DNA from: Bombyx mori
Lineage: Eukaryota; Arthropoda; Insecta; Lepidoptera; Bombycidae
Length of the DNA: 64,000 nucleotides
Direction of reading: 5' to 3'
Assembly: GCF_030269925.1 (NCBI RefSeq)
Contig: NC_085127.1
Location: 12,593,501-12,657,500 of the forward strand
Shown: positions 10,401-25,400 of the stretch, piece after piece
Layout of the letters: each line of letters starts with the position of its first letter
Numbering within the stretch: position 1 is the stretch's first letter
Translations under genes and position numbers: made by a program
Notes under the pieces: generated by a model
What the model saw: only the letters and a program-made list of their open reading frames with translations
Database searches by the model: none
What the model was told of the DNA's origin: nothing

Positions 10401-13400
10401 AATTCTATCTACCATTTAGAGAGCATAAGCGCGGATAAACCTAATTTAAAAGAAATCCATTTTCTTTCCATGAATACACGTGTTGGTGTTCGGTAAAGTG
10501 ATTTGATAAAATGTTCGAATCCTTCAATTACAAACTAGACGGAATAAATTTTCCACGAATATTAATTTATTTTATGAAATTTGGTTAATATTTAATTTTG
10601 TTGAGTAATACGTCAATTAGCGGCAAAATTTGTATTTCTATCTCCCTCTACCTTCAACATCTGTGCGGGGGCAGATATTGCTGTCTCGGTTGTTTCAAAA
10701 AGTATAATTTTGTCGCATATTCAATTCCAATTATATTCCTAATTTAAAAATATGTTTATATAGGCACTCTAATTTTGTGACAAAGTTTATCATTTTGACA
10801 TTAATTGGCATATAATCATAGATTACGCGGGCCAATGTTCTAAAAAAACATAAATAGCGCTGGCCTTTTGGACACCTTTGAAAAAATGACCTAAATCACT
10901 TAATCGAACGATACTTTGGAATACATAGAGTAGAGATACTTATTTCACTGTCACTCACGAACCTAGACATAGTATAGCTATTTTAATGAGTACTAGCTGA
11001 CCCGGCAGACTTCGTAGTGCATCAATCGATAAATAAAAGACCTAAACTTTTGTATAAAATAAACTTAAGGACCGACGGCGGAGACATCAAAGGAAAAACA
11101 AAATTGTTATTTTTATGTAATTCCGAGCGTTTTCATATTTATCTACCTTTTAAACCTTCCCTGGACTTCCACAAATAATTCAAGACCAAAATTAGCCAAA
11201 TCGGTCCAGCCGTTCTTGAGTTTTAGCGAGACTAACGAACAGCAATTAATTTTTATATATATAGATTTCAGATGGCTCGTTTCGCTCAATTGTTTTTAAA
11301 GTAACGTTTCAAAACCGACAGAACGAATTACTATCGCCGTAGTACCTGTTCCTTCGAGCGGTTTTTCTTATTACTTAGATAAGTGGACAAGCACTCGGTC
11401 CACCTGGTGTTAAGTGGTTACCGGAGCCCACAGACATCTACAACGCAAATGCTGCCACTCACCTTGAAATATGAGTTCTAAGGTCTCAGTTTTTATAACA
11501 CAGCGGCTGCCCCACCCTTCTAAGCGAAACGCATTACTGCTTCACAGCAGAAATAGGCAGGGCAGTGGTACCTACCCGTGCGGACTCACTAGACGTCCTA
11601 CCATCAGCTCAGAATATGTCCTACCACCGGCTCTTCAAGCTCGGCTGGTTTGATTCGTTCTAATCCCGAGCAACACACAGGGTCTATATCAAACAGGAAC
11701 CCATGATTCTTTCCCGTCAAAAACAATCAACACAATTCCATGCGCGCTAACAATCCACCCTAAGTTATTAAAGACATCATAAATGCAAAGAATTCTAACA
11801 CAGATTACTGTAAACATATTTTTATTATATAAATATGTAATTCCGTAAGTGTATGAAGAATCTACATTCCATCAATGTTGACATTCTTATTATACCGTTT
11901 TTTTTTTCTTCACATTGTTATAATAGTCTTATCTTATTATTAGTACAATACTATTAACACAGCGCTCTTGTATTGCTGCAATAATTTTTTAAATTCCTAT
12001 TCAATAATTATTTTCCCATAAGCATGAAGGGTTGATTCTATGAATTATTGAATCTGTATGACAAGTATGTATTTACACATCGCGTCTTTAGAATTGACGT
12101 GGCTTATAAGTGTGGGAAATTTTATATTCCTCCGTGAACGCGATTTTCGTAAAAAGGGGTACAAAGTTTTTGCTTCACGTATTAATTTAAAGATAAGTAG
12201 CCACGGTCATACAGAACCACGTATTTTCTCCATAATAATCAAATTAAATTACTTCGGAAGCATCTATTTTGTATTTATCGCTTAGTGTACTGAGCTAAGT
12301 TCACAGCTATTAGTAATCTATTTGTTTACGTTCTATTTACAAAACAATAATTAGGTTTAGAAAACTAAATTAGCTGTTTTATCGCTCGGATAGGAATCGT
12401 CGTGGCCTTAAAGATAAGACTTCGAGTCGGGTGCTCGTATCGATTAATGCGACTAGGTCCATGTTCGAATCCCACACACAGATGATACTGGAAACGGTAT
12501 TTTTTCTTCTAATATAAATAAAAAGTTTGAAGTCGCCGTGGCTTAAAGGATAAGACGTCCGATGCATTTGTATCTAGCGATGCACCGGTGTTCGAATCCC
12601 GCAGGCGGGTACCAATTATTCTAATGAAATACGTACTTAACAAATAATTACGATTTACTTTCACGGTGAAGGAATAACATCGTGTAATAAAAATCAAACC
12701 CGCAAAATTATAATTTGCGTAATTACTGGTGGTAGGACCTCTTTGAGTCCGCACGGCTAGATACCACCACCCTACCCCACCACAGGTGTGGGCTGTGAGC
12801 TCGTCCGCCCATGTAGGCAATAAAAAATAAATAAATAAAAAGATAGAGAAAGTTGCGGTGCCGTTTATAAGAAACAAATAACATGAGGTACTTTTTTTAT
12901 GAATGAGGGATTACTGGTGGCCCAGAGGCCTTTCCAGTTTCACCAGGCCATGTGGGCGAGCAAAGGCTCAGCCAGGAGAGGTGGGATTTGCTAACAGCTG
13001 CCCGAGCACCTCCCAAGAACACCTAACGACTTAAGAGCAGCTGCTTCGCGAATGAACTACTACCGCATTGGAATCACGACCCGCTGAGAAGATCCGGCGA
13101 GAAACTGAGAGAGATGATGCATGGGCTAAGTTCCAAGTGGAGCTCTTTGCCTAGTTCGACGAGTACAGCATGGGGTCCTCTAAAGCCCTTGCGTAAAATA
13201 TAAAAATATGTCTGGCACATGGAGGGCAAAGTGGAGAAAAATATTAATCACAGTGGCAGTTCCATGCGCTTTCTTTTTGTCGAATCCTACACCCTCGAGC
13301 GTTCAAATACGCTGTCATCTAGTATATTGATGCTGTTTGTGTGGCAGCCGACATGGGTTAGGTGAGCCTGGTCTGTGTAAATATTGTCCAGGGAGTTCAT

Positions 13401-16400
13401 GAACCTCGGTTATGAGCGCGTCGACGTGCGAAGTGGGAGGATCATATCAAGAGTCATTAAACCTACCACCAGTCTTCATTTTCGGGAGCCATACACCGGC
13501 TACTACACATAAATAAACTGTAAATGATACATTAAATTGGTTACCTTTTTTTTAATAAATATAAGTAGTTAATAAGGAAAATGAAAATGGCCGATCCTTA
13601 AACGATCCCAGCTATTAGTTACGGTTATATCTTTTTTTTACAGATGTACAGTTCCAGAATGTGAGGAGGACCCGCATAAAAACAACTACACGATACCGCA
13701 CGAAACGGACGGTACGCTAGCCAAATGTACCCGGTACGCTCCGTTTGAGAACGGTACCCTAAACGGTACGCATTGTTCGCCTCACTACTTCGACACTTCA
13801 ACGAAAATTGAATGCGATTCGTTTGTTTATTTGGAAGAACATAGCATTGTTAAAGAGGTGAATATATTTATTTTATAGCTATTTTTGTTTTTATTGCTTG
13901 AACAGGTGGATGAGCTTACAGACTACCTGGTGCTAAGTGGTTACTGGAGCCCATAGACATCTACAACGTAAATGCGCCACCCAACTCGAGATATAAGTTC
14001 TAAGGTCTCAGCATAGTTACAACGGCTGCCCAACCCTTCAAACCGAAACGCATTACTGCTTCAGGGCAAAAATAGGCAGGGCGGTGGTACCTACCCGTGC
14101 GGACTCACAAGAGGTTCTACCACCAGTATTTTAGTTTATTGTATTTTGAAGCTAAGTATCTATACTATCTATACTAATATTATAAAGAGGAAAGATTTGT
14201 TTGTTTGTTTGTTTCGAATAGGCTCCGAAACTACTGGACCGATTTGAAAAATTCTTTTTCCATTAGAAGCCGACATTGTCCCTGATGAACATAGGCTACT
14301 TTTTTTTTTTTTTTTTGGTTTCATGTGTGTTTTAATGTTTCCGAAGCGAAGCGAGGGCGGGTCGCTAGTGACTTATAATTTTGATTAAATCTGGATTCAC
14401 ATTATATTTTCTATTAGCTTCGGTAACTGGCCAACATTTGCGCCATCTCTATAGTATCGGTATAAAAACATAATCTTTCATGTAAATTCATTGTGATTCT
14501 GACATTGTTTTCAACGGCTACTTATCTCAGACTCGGAATTCTCCGAAAGTTTTATAGAAATCGAAACCGTGAAAGTGCTGAGTTTTTTTTTGCTTATTTC
14601 TCATTCGACAACCGCCTCAAGCCGCAGTTTCTCTGGTAAATCTCGTCCAACCTTTTTCCTTTTTCACCTGCTTACTGTTGAATGTAGACGAATGACAATG
14701 TAGACAAATATGAATACACTACAAAGCCCTCGCAAGTAAGTCTTTTTGCTGGTGGTTTATATCTCTAGCTCACAGACCTACGACCTAGGGCTGGTATATG
14801 GAATTAAAAATTAATTAAGCATAATCTTCCGTTTCAATTTATAATTTTCGGACTTCAACGATCGATAAAATGACTCCAAGTGGCGTTATTCAAACAGTGG
14901 TGGTACATTTCCGACTGAGTTTCTCTCCGGATCTTGTCAGTGGGTCGCGATTACGACCCATGTAGTAGATTCTGCGAAGCACTGTTCTAGGGCTTGTGTT
15001 AACAAATTCTCTCAGGTTGAGCACGTGAGCTCACCTACTCGTCCGGGGGTAGCTGGAATAGCCCCTTAAGCTAACAGTGAATAATTAGGGAAAAAATATG
15101 GTACCTATGAATTATTATTAACCACTGAAATTTTCAATTCACATATTGACCGACCAAGAAACATTTTATCTCGGAACATCGGGAATAACATCGGACGTTT
15201 GTCATAGATTATGTCGTGTAATTTTGTATTAAAAAAAAAATTAAAAAAAAATTATCTCTAATCATAGTCATTACGCCGCTTAAATGACGGATATCCATTG
15301 TGAGAGTAATTTTCATATGAGAACCGCTTCATTTGCACGCGCTACCGATGTATATTATTATAATGTCACTATTTTGAAGACATCAAACGTTTTTTTTTCC
15401 TACCTATGCTGATGACCTTGAGAGGCTATTTCAGCTTCGCCCTAACATGTAGGTGAGCTCACGGGGCCCAAACCGGAAGTGTTGCTAACACTGGCCCTAG
15501 CAAGAGCAGTGCTTGGCAGAATCTACCACCGGATCGAAAACGCAACCCATCGCGAAAACCGAGAAGACACGGCGAGAAACTTAGTGGGCTGGGTCTATGG
15601 GTTAATTCACTTGTCGAGCCCTTCGTCGTAAGCGACGGGTTCGACGAGGACGGTAGCCGGTTCAACGTAATACTTAGTGTACTTACAGCGTTTGTGGTGC
15701 AGAAAATAGTTTAAAGCATATTGTTTCGCTCAACAGGGCATGCGGGTACGTACCGAATTACATATGTTCACGATTGACTTTAGTTAAGGTATAATAACAT
15801 CATCTAGTAAATAATGCGCTATGACATGTCCTTCTCCAAAAGAGAATCGCGAAGATTATTCAAACGTAGGAAGCGACTTGGCTGTGCTCCTGGCACTGCC
15901 GACGTCCATGAGCGACGGTAATCACTTACCATCAGGTAGGCCGTATGCTCATCATGATGGGTGACTTACCTCGAGGCATGAGTTGTAAGGTCTCAGTTTT
16001 TCAGTACAACGGCTGCCCCACCCTTCAAGCCGAAATGCATTACCGCTTTACGGCAGAAATAGGCAGAGTGGTGGTACCCACCCGCGCGGACTCACAAGAG
16101 GTCCTACCACCATTCAAGGTTATATTAGGTTCAACTAACATGCTGGAGAGCTCACAGGACTAAGCCTGGCGAACTTGCTAACTAGCCCCCGCAAATCCAC
16201 TGCTTCGATGAATCTACCACCGGATCGGAATCTCGATTCACTGAGAAGATTCGGCGAGATACTCAGTACAGCCAGCATTGTATTTACATTACGAATGACA
16301 TGTACACCAGTAAGCAGTAGTAGTAGTAGTTTTACAGCAAAAAACATGTGGGTAGATCTGATTTTATCAATCGTACCAACGTAAACAGTCTTTATACTTA

Positions 16401-19400
16401 ATCAATTTAAATCAAGATTTAACACGGTACCTATACAATACCGTTTCCATAGATTATTAAGAGTGTGCGGCGTTACTAATATAACATTATTCCGAAACGC
16501 CGTTTATTAATGCAATCCACATTTTTCTCGTGTTTTATGTTAGTAAATTTAATAATCAGTAGTGACGCAGAAGAAGCCTTTTAACCAGCCACGCTGGGAG
16601 ACGATATGCCCCTCTGGCCTTTATGTGAAACTCCCATAGACACAACTCACAGAGTTTCTCACTGGATCTTCTCAATGAGTCGGGATTCCGATCCGGTGGT
16701 AAATCTTTTTTTTTTATTTATTAGTTAGATGGGTGTACGAGCTCACGCCCACTTGGTGTTAAGTGGTTACTGGAGCCCATAGACATCTACAACGTAAATG
16801 CGCCACCCACCTTGAGATATAATTTCTAAGGTATCAAGTATAGTTACAACGGCTGCCCCACCCTCCAAACCGAAACGCATTACTGCTTCACGGCAGAAAT
16901 AGGCAGGGTGGTGGTACATACCCGCGCGGACTCACAAGGGGTCCTACCACCAAAAATATAAAGGTAAATAAATAATCTGTAAAGCATTGCTCTTGTTAGG
17001 GCTAGTGTTAGACAATTATCTCAAGTACAGTCCGTGAGGTCACCTACCCGTGCGAGCGTAGTTAGAATAGGCCTAATGGGCTATCAGCGAATAGGTAGAA
17101 AAAAAAGTGAAACATTAGTGCTCGTGAACATATTCATATTGCTCATAAAAAGCTTAAAACAGCTACGAGCTCTCCAACCTCTGGAATAAGAGGATTTGCT
17201 TTCAATCGACCACGAATTATGGGGATAATGAAATAATAGATTATACTTTTTTTCTAGATACTACTACTAGCCGTACTCGCCGCTTCGCTGGGCATTTAAA
17301 ATTAACATTATTATTTATTGTCATTATTATTAGGGAGTTCAACTCTGATCTAAATATTAGCCTGTCCATTAAGTACATGTATTTTCTGCATGGATACCAA
17401 GTTTCAAGTCAATCGGAAGCATGGTTCAGTAGTTATAACGGAACATCCGTAAAAACCACTGTAGATTTATATATTTGTACATAATAATATAGACTAGAGG
17501 TCCCGCAGTAGTCGAAATTCGACTATAATTAATTGGAATTGTAAGTTTGTACACCATTATGATTGTATTTTATACTTCTTTAATCACAAATTTTGCCAAG
17601 ACTACACTATTCTTCTTCTTCGTCGCTTTCTTCATTGCTGAAGGTCGTGTCCCTGAAACTTGACCGTTGCCTGTCTCGTGAGCTGTTATTATGTCTCGTG
17701 ACACTATAAAAAATATCAATAAAGACAAACAACATTTAATCTATTCTCAATTTGACAACAGACGTCAAGAACAAAAGTTTGACAATAAATAGTATGCAAG
17801 CGTGTGTGCGTCAAATACATGGTATGTAGTGTGTGTAATGTTTTCTTTATTGATTTAATGTATTATTTTAAAAAAATATTAGCATTGTGCACTTCTTCTC
17901 TATATTCTCTATAAGTGTGGAAAATTTCATACTCCTCCGTATTTTCATAAAAAGGGATACAAAGTTTTTGCTTCACGTATTAATATATAGATTACGGTTT
18001 AATCTGGCATTTTTAATTGTCATAACATAATATTATCGGACTTTTTGAATGCTTTACAGTTCTCGTGGTCACGGATGACCTTTTTTTAAAGTAATTTAGT
18101 GGTGTATTCTTCTTAGTCGTTTGCACACTTGGCAGAGCGGTGGTGGCACGCCCTTTTTTTTGTTGCTTAGATGGGTGGACGAGCTTACAGCCCACCTGGT
18201 GTTAAGTGGTTACTGGAGCTTATAGACATCTACGACATAAATGCGCCATCCACCTTGAGATATCAGTTCTAAGGTCTCAGTATAGTTACTACTAATTTAA
18301 TAGTTGAGGCATCTATGATACTGGCGGTAGGGCGTCCTGTGTGCTCGCACGAGTAAGAAAAAAGGGTATCATCAACCTGCCTATTTCAGCGACGCAGTAA
18401 TTCGTTTTGGTTTGAAGGGTAGGGCAGCTATTGTACTCCAAAAACTGAGACTTAAAAGTTATGTCGAAGGTGTGTGGCGGCATTTACCTTTTTGATGTCT
18501 ACGGATAATCACTTAACACTAGGTAGGCGATGAGGTCCATTATCTTAGCATTAAAAAAATCGATTTGCGGTCGATTACATCGGTTGATGGGTCGGTCACG
18601 GGAACTCGTCGGCCCAAAAATGTCACTTCTCAAATCACAAATTTGATGAGAATTTCTACATAAAATTATGGACACTCTAGTTACGATGTATAAACGAGTA
18701 ATGGCAAGCGTGGCTTTGGTCGTCGTTAAAACTGTTGAGAAGAATGAATAAAGTTTTCTTGGGATAGCTTTTTAATGTAAAAAACTTTCTTACACATCCG
18801 AGTCTTGCGTCGACATAACATAATGCTATTTACACCTGCCTCACTACCTACTCATACCGGTCATCGTTCTCGTCAAACCCGTCGCTTGCGACGAAGGGCT
18901 CGGCAAGTAAATTAACCCACAGACACAGTCCACTGAGTTTCTCGCTGGATCTTCTCAGTGGGTCGCGTTTCCAATCCGGTGGTAGATTCTGCGAAGCACG
19001 GCTCTTGCTAGGGTTCATGTTAGCAACATCGTCAGGTATGAGTTCCGTGAGCTCACCTACTATCCTGGTGATGCTGACATGGTCTCTCTAGACCAGGGAC
19101 TCCCAAACTTATTTTGTCTACTGCCCACTTCGAGAATAAATTACTTTTTAGCACCCCTATTTTTGAGCTCAGTCAGATGAAATTACAAATCGCCTCCCAA
19201 GCCTCTACACAACGACCCCATTTTCTAGGTCTCTTACCGCCCCCTTTAGGTCTGCAGTGCCCACAAGGGGGTGTTATCACCCACTTTGGGAAAAGCTGCT
19301 CTAGACCATCAGCATAGGTAGGGAAAAAAAACTAGTCACAGATTTCACATTTCGCTCGTGTAACTTTCAGGCCCACAGGCTGTTTTGCTATTATTTTCAA

Positions 19401-22400
19401 TGATTATCCTCTTTTTCAGTTCGACCTAGCCTGCCAGGATTGGAAGCGCTCACTGGTGGGCACCGTCCACAATGCCGGCTTCTTCATATCGATTCCACTG
19501 ACCGGACTGATATCGGACAAGTACGGCCGGCGGCCCGCGATCGTGTTCGCTTCGGTCGCGAACGGCGTGTTCGGCATAATACGAGCCTTGTCCGTTAATT
19601 ACAACATGTTCGTTATATTCGAATTCCTAGAGCCGGCGATCGGCGGTGGCGCTTACACGGCTTGCTTTGTTCTCGGTAAGTGTTTTTTAACATTTAGAAC
19701 TCGAACCGTCGATAGATCGGCTCTATATTAATACGTATTAATTGCGGAGTGTCGGAATAGCGAATAGCACGGTTTATTTATTTATTTATTGCTTAGATGG
19801 TTGGACGAGCTCACAGCCCACCTGGTGTTAAGTAGTTAGTGGAGCCCATAGACATCTACAACGTAAATGCGTCACCCACCTTGAGATATAAGTTCTAAGG
19901 TCTCAGTATAGCTACAACGGCTGCCCCACCCTTCAAACCGAAACGCATTGCTGCTTCACGGCAGAAATATGCAGGGCGGTGGTACCTACTCACGCGGACT
20001 CACAAGAGGTCCTACCACCAGTGATTACAAGTATTAGGTATCGACCTGTGTGCTTTAGTACATAAATTTGTATGGAGTTGGAACAGCTTCCTTTCGTTTG
20101 CCGCTAGGGGCGCTGTTCCAACTCCATACATTAATTTGAGTTAACTTTTACGCGATCGAGAAGTTAAAAAGCCCGCGCTAAGCTGTACGTAAGCGTCTTA
20201 ACTCGCGCGTTTTTACTAAGCTATAAACATATAAAAATAATAATGTAAAAATAATTTGCTGTGAAATTAGTTTTGATTCTTATATTATTATTTTTTATAT
20301 TATTATTTTTTCTGCTCAACAAACTGTGGGCAGCCTACAATGAAACCACAAAGAAAAGAAAATAAAGCACGCCAATACTATTACTGGCAAGCAGCACAAC
20401 ATTTATTTTGTACTTGTATATTATTAAAAAGATTTTTTTTAAGAGTATTGACAATTTATGAATGAATGTACTTTAAGGAAATAATAAAAAATGTTCGTTT
20501 ACTTATTATAATGTCACTAAAGCATCCTTGACCAACATTCCATGGTTATATTCCTAAAAATTCGACATTTATTTATGCTAAGTGGATCGGCCCTACCGCC
20601 AACGTCAAACTTGTTATGAGAATCAATGTTCAAAGGGCATGTTAAATAATTATTTTTTATTTGCTAACATAATTAACGAATAACGTTTTTTTTTTTGTTC
20701 GTTATCTCTTACTCGGTATCTTGGAAATATTCCAATCGTTAACATTAAAAAAAAAATCTAAGTCCGATAATAATTATGTTCCGGTCAAAGTATTATGGAT
20801 ACATTCAATTGCGTTTCAGAATAACTTTAAAATTTAATTAACTAAACAATAAGTATGTTTTTCTTTCGTTAAATTCAACGGCCGTCTGGTGTAGTGGTAA
20901 GTGACATGGTCACTACACAAGGGGGTCGCGGGTTCGAATCCCGCCAAGGGAAGATATTTATTTATATGATAAATATAAAATGTCTTTTCCAGGGTTATGG
21001 ATGTATATTAAATATATGTATGTGTATAATAAAAATCTTACATTTATTTCCGTTATCTGGTACCTGTAACACAAGTTCTTTACGAACTTAGCACGGGACC
21101 AGTTAACGTGGCGTGATTGTAAGTAAAATATATATATATATATATATTTATTGCTTAGATGGGTGGACGAGCTCACAGCCCACCTGTTGTTAAGTGGTTA
21201 CTGGAACCCATAGACATCTACAACGTAAGTGCGCCACCCACCTTGAGGTATAAGTTCTAAGGTCTCAAATACAGTTACAACGGCTGCCCCACCCTTCAAA
21301 CCGAAACGCATTACTGCTTCACGGGAGAAATAGGCGGGGTGGTGGTACCTACCCGTGCGGACTCACAAGAGGTCCTACCACTAGTATAAATAAATGCTGC
21401 CACTTCTCGTTTAGGTAGCCAAGAATTGTTGTGCCTTAGCTCAAGGAGTTTCTCGCCTAATCTTCTCAATGGGTCGCGATTCCGATCCGATGGTAGATTC
21501 AGTGAACCACCGCTTTTACTAGGGCTAGGGTTAGGTATTTAAGGCTGAGAGCTACCACGCCTTTTATGATGAAGCCACAATAACCCGTTGAGGCTACTGG
21601 CGGACAAAGAGACAAAATAAAGAAAATAAAACAATTTGGGCTAAATATTCGGCAAAAGAGCGAGCTAATATTGCCAATTGTTCCTAATGTATTAATTACA
21701 GCACAGAATAAATTGATCTAAAAACTTGATACTTTCAAAAATAGATTCAAAACTACACAGTTCTGTATAAAAGAGATTAATGCAATTAATAAAAAATCGT
21801 CTCTACTAATTTCGTGAATTGTATGACAATATTTTTTTTTTATTGCTTACATAGTTGGACGAGCTCACAGCCCACCTGGTGTTAAGTGGTTACTGGAGCC
21901 CATAGACATCTACAACGTAAATGCGCCACCCACCATGAGATATAAGTTTCTGAGGTCTCAAGTATAGTTACAACGGCTACCCCACCCTTCGAACCGAAAC
22001 GCATTACTGCTTCACGGCAGAAATAAGCGGGGTGGTGGTACCTACCCGTGCGGACTCCCAAGAGGTCCTACCACCAGTGATTGCGCAAATTATAATTTTT
22101 GCGGGTTTGATTTTTATTACACGATGTTATTCCTTCACCGTGGAAGTCAATCGTGAACATTTGTTGATTACGTATTTCATTAGAAAAATTGGTACCCGCC
22201 TGCGGGATTCGAACACCGGTGCATCGCTACACACGAATGCACCGGACGTCTTATTCTTTAGGCCACGACGACTTCAAAATATTATAATACACAAAATATA
22301 CAAAATACCACAAAATATTATTGTTTTGCCACAGAAATAAGACATCGTACAAATTCTTAGAGGGTTCCAAAATACACCACCTCCTTGTACCCTAATACAA

Positions 22401-25400
22401 TCATAATCAATAATTAAACATCGATAATAACAAACTAGATAATAATTATAATAAATGTATCATTTTTATCTGCTGTGGACTCGTAAGGTCGTTGAACACG
22501 GAAAACTTCGCTGTCCGACTCCTTAGATAATTTATAAATGCTAATTTTTTGATAGGGCCGACAATATTCGTTCTTATATCATTCAGTTCTGACCTCGGAT
22601 TTATAATTAATACAGTAATTTGGAACTTTCGATTGCTTTGCTGTTATTTTTGGGCACGAAAAAGAATTATCTCACCGACGCTTTTTGTGAGGAATCTGTC
22701 AATGTCACCGTTGTAATACTTTCGCCAAAATGCGTATTGATCTGAAGAATCATTTCAATTTGATGATTGATCAAAATTACATTAAATTATAGCATTCATA
22801 TTCTCGTGTCAATGGAGGTTTATTATCAAAATTGAGTTAATAAAATGTATATGTGTTAAAAGAAGACAATGCTGTTTAAGAATTGATTAAAAGTTATTAA
22901 AATCCGACAAAATTTCAACATTTTTAGTTATTGGAGTGTATGAACGTAAACAATGGATACTTTAGTTAATTTGACGTATTTATACCTGCAGTGTTATTTA
23001 TCTAACCTTTCACTATTTAAACTATGCCAATTTTCGCACTCATCCGCGCGAGACTTGTGCTTTGGAAGGGAATAGAAAGTTTTTTATCACGTGTTTTTCA
23101 TTAGACCTTCTATTAACAACAGCTCGTGTTAAGCGGTGACCAGAGCCTAGCTAAGTAAGCTATCATAGCGTAAATACCTCCACCCGTAAACCCGAAATCC
23201 GAAAGATCTTCCTTTAGATGCGAATTATATTATACTAGCTGTACCCGACCGACGACCGCCAGTCCGGCGTCCCGAGGGGGAGATGTGCTCCGCACTAAAC
23301 GCTTCACTTTCCCCCCTTTGCCTTTTCATAAGTTCTGTCTCATGCGTGGTTTGGACGTTGGTTGTTGAGCGACAGGAGGTTTTAGTCAGTTCGACTCTGA
23401 CATACCCCGCCCAGTATCCTCAGAAAAGGGCGGAAGTCCGGCAATTTCTTCCTGACCAAAAAAAAAAAACACTACTACCTGGTCCCCGTCCGCTGGCATT
23501 TAAAATTAACATTATTATTTCTCACCCCCACAAAGATTCTCATCATTAACGCCCCCGCAACTGGTGTAGGGAGTCCAACACTCATATAAATATTAGCCTA
23601 TTCATTAAGTACATGTATTTTCTACATGGATACCAAGTTTCAAGTCAATCGGATGCGTGGTTCAGCAGTTATAACGGAACATCCGTAAAAACCACTGTAG
23701 ATTTATATATTAGTATAGATAAGAGCTTATACCACTGTTTTAACCGAAATGAGTGACAATTTCGCGGTAGAATTAGGCAGGGCTGTAATACCTAAGATCA
23801 ATCGAATCGAAAATATAGATAAATATAAAGTAATATTATAATGATTATAATATTACTCGCAACCCTAACCCGATTCTTTGATCAAAAACAACAGAGTAAC
23901 AACTTCCGAAGGTTTTGTTAAACGGAAATAACCAATGCCCAGGCGTAGTTAGCAAGCAATCTGTACGCACATAACATTTCAATTAAACTTAATGACATTT
24001 AATAATAATATGTGTTAGTGATCAGGATTAATTAAACTAAATTATCATCTTCTGTAGTCACAATGCTTTTTTACCCAAGAAATACCCATTCGTGATATAT
24101 TTACACCGAGTTTCATCAGCCTAAAATGGGTTCCAATTTTTTTTTATGTTCGTATATTACCATCGTGTTTTCGCGCAATACCCATCCTCTCTTTGAAAAA
24201 TATTCAATGAAGCAAAATGAGACGAAATTCATTAAATTGATATGTTAATCGAAATCAGAAGATATGCATTCAAATAAAAATTCAGTAAAATAGCGGTAAT
24301 TTAGTCAGATTTTTTCAGTGGACTTTTCGGAAGAACCCGAGAAGCTACGTCCAGCGGCTTTGTTTCATTTTCCCACGTTTGTGCACTTTCACAAATGCTA
24401 AACAGTTAATAAACCACCGTTATTACACTTTTGAAATCTGAAGATACACTAAATAGACAAAATAAAACAAATCACACAACTTCACTTCTCGCGTTCCCGC
24501 CAAAAAGTCCTAGTAGAAATCATAGAAATGGTAGTCACAGATTACACTATATATATACACTTAATATACATATTTATGGTAGTGACTACTTCAGCCATAC
24601 ATTCCTTTGAATCACGAAACATGACGAAAATAAATTCAGTTGATTATTTTTCGTCGATAGCGTCAAACGAAAGGTTTTTTAAATCACATTTTTTTGTTCG
24701 AATTTCAAAACCAATCAAAATGGAGAACGGAAAAACCGCGAACAAAACATTCACCACAAATCGTTGACTTTTCCTTTGCAACTAATTATAAATAGATCTA
24801 GTATCGGTGTTCGATATAATGAACAAAAAATTATGTGAGGAAATTGACAATAAGAATTTCTCGGTGGCACTATGAAGGTCAAACACCTTTGCTCGTGGCT
24901 ATGATCTTTTTTATTTAAAATGAAATATAATCATTGAAAAACTAAGATTATTAATCAATCCTAGACTCTTCAAATATCAAACAAAATAGATTCACAATTT
25001 TATGACTATTTTTGTTTAATTCACGGTTCAGTAAACAATAAATTAGTAAATCACAAATTCACTAATTCGTAATTTAACCTTATTTATCCTAAATCACTGC
25101 ATATCAGTCACAGTATCAGGATGTCAATAAAGGCCACGACGACTTCACACGTTTACAGAGTTCTTTGTTGCCTAGCCTTAGAAGAGACTCTAGAGAGAGA
25201 GAGAGATCTAATGCATCTCACGATATACATCCATCTCTCCCTGTTGATTTGATCTGTCCACCGCGTTGGAGACCTCAAGCGCAGCTTAGTCTCCCTTTTC
25301 CAATCAAATCATCTAAAGCTTTAGGCTTAGCTGTTAAATTTATTGGATAGTATCGTTACTTGTGTCATCCGAGAAATCGTTCTGTGCAGCAGAAATAGAG

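Noticed and set aside
20880..20952. Possible functional tRNA gene
   Set aside because: Box A/B-like motifs and a perfect T-arm are present, but no acceptor stem pairs and a SINE body with a recognisable tail follows; treated as a SINE head.
24528..24767. 79-codon open frame in transporter intron 3
   Set aside because: No homology I recognise, A+T-rich composition like the intron around it.
25165..25350. 61-codon open frame with GAGAGA run
   Set aside because: Low-complexity segment without conserved sequence or splice context.
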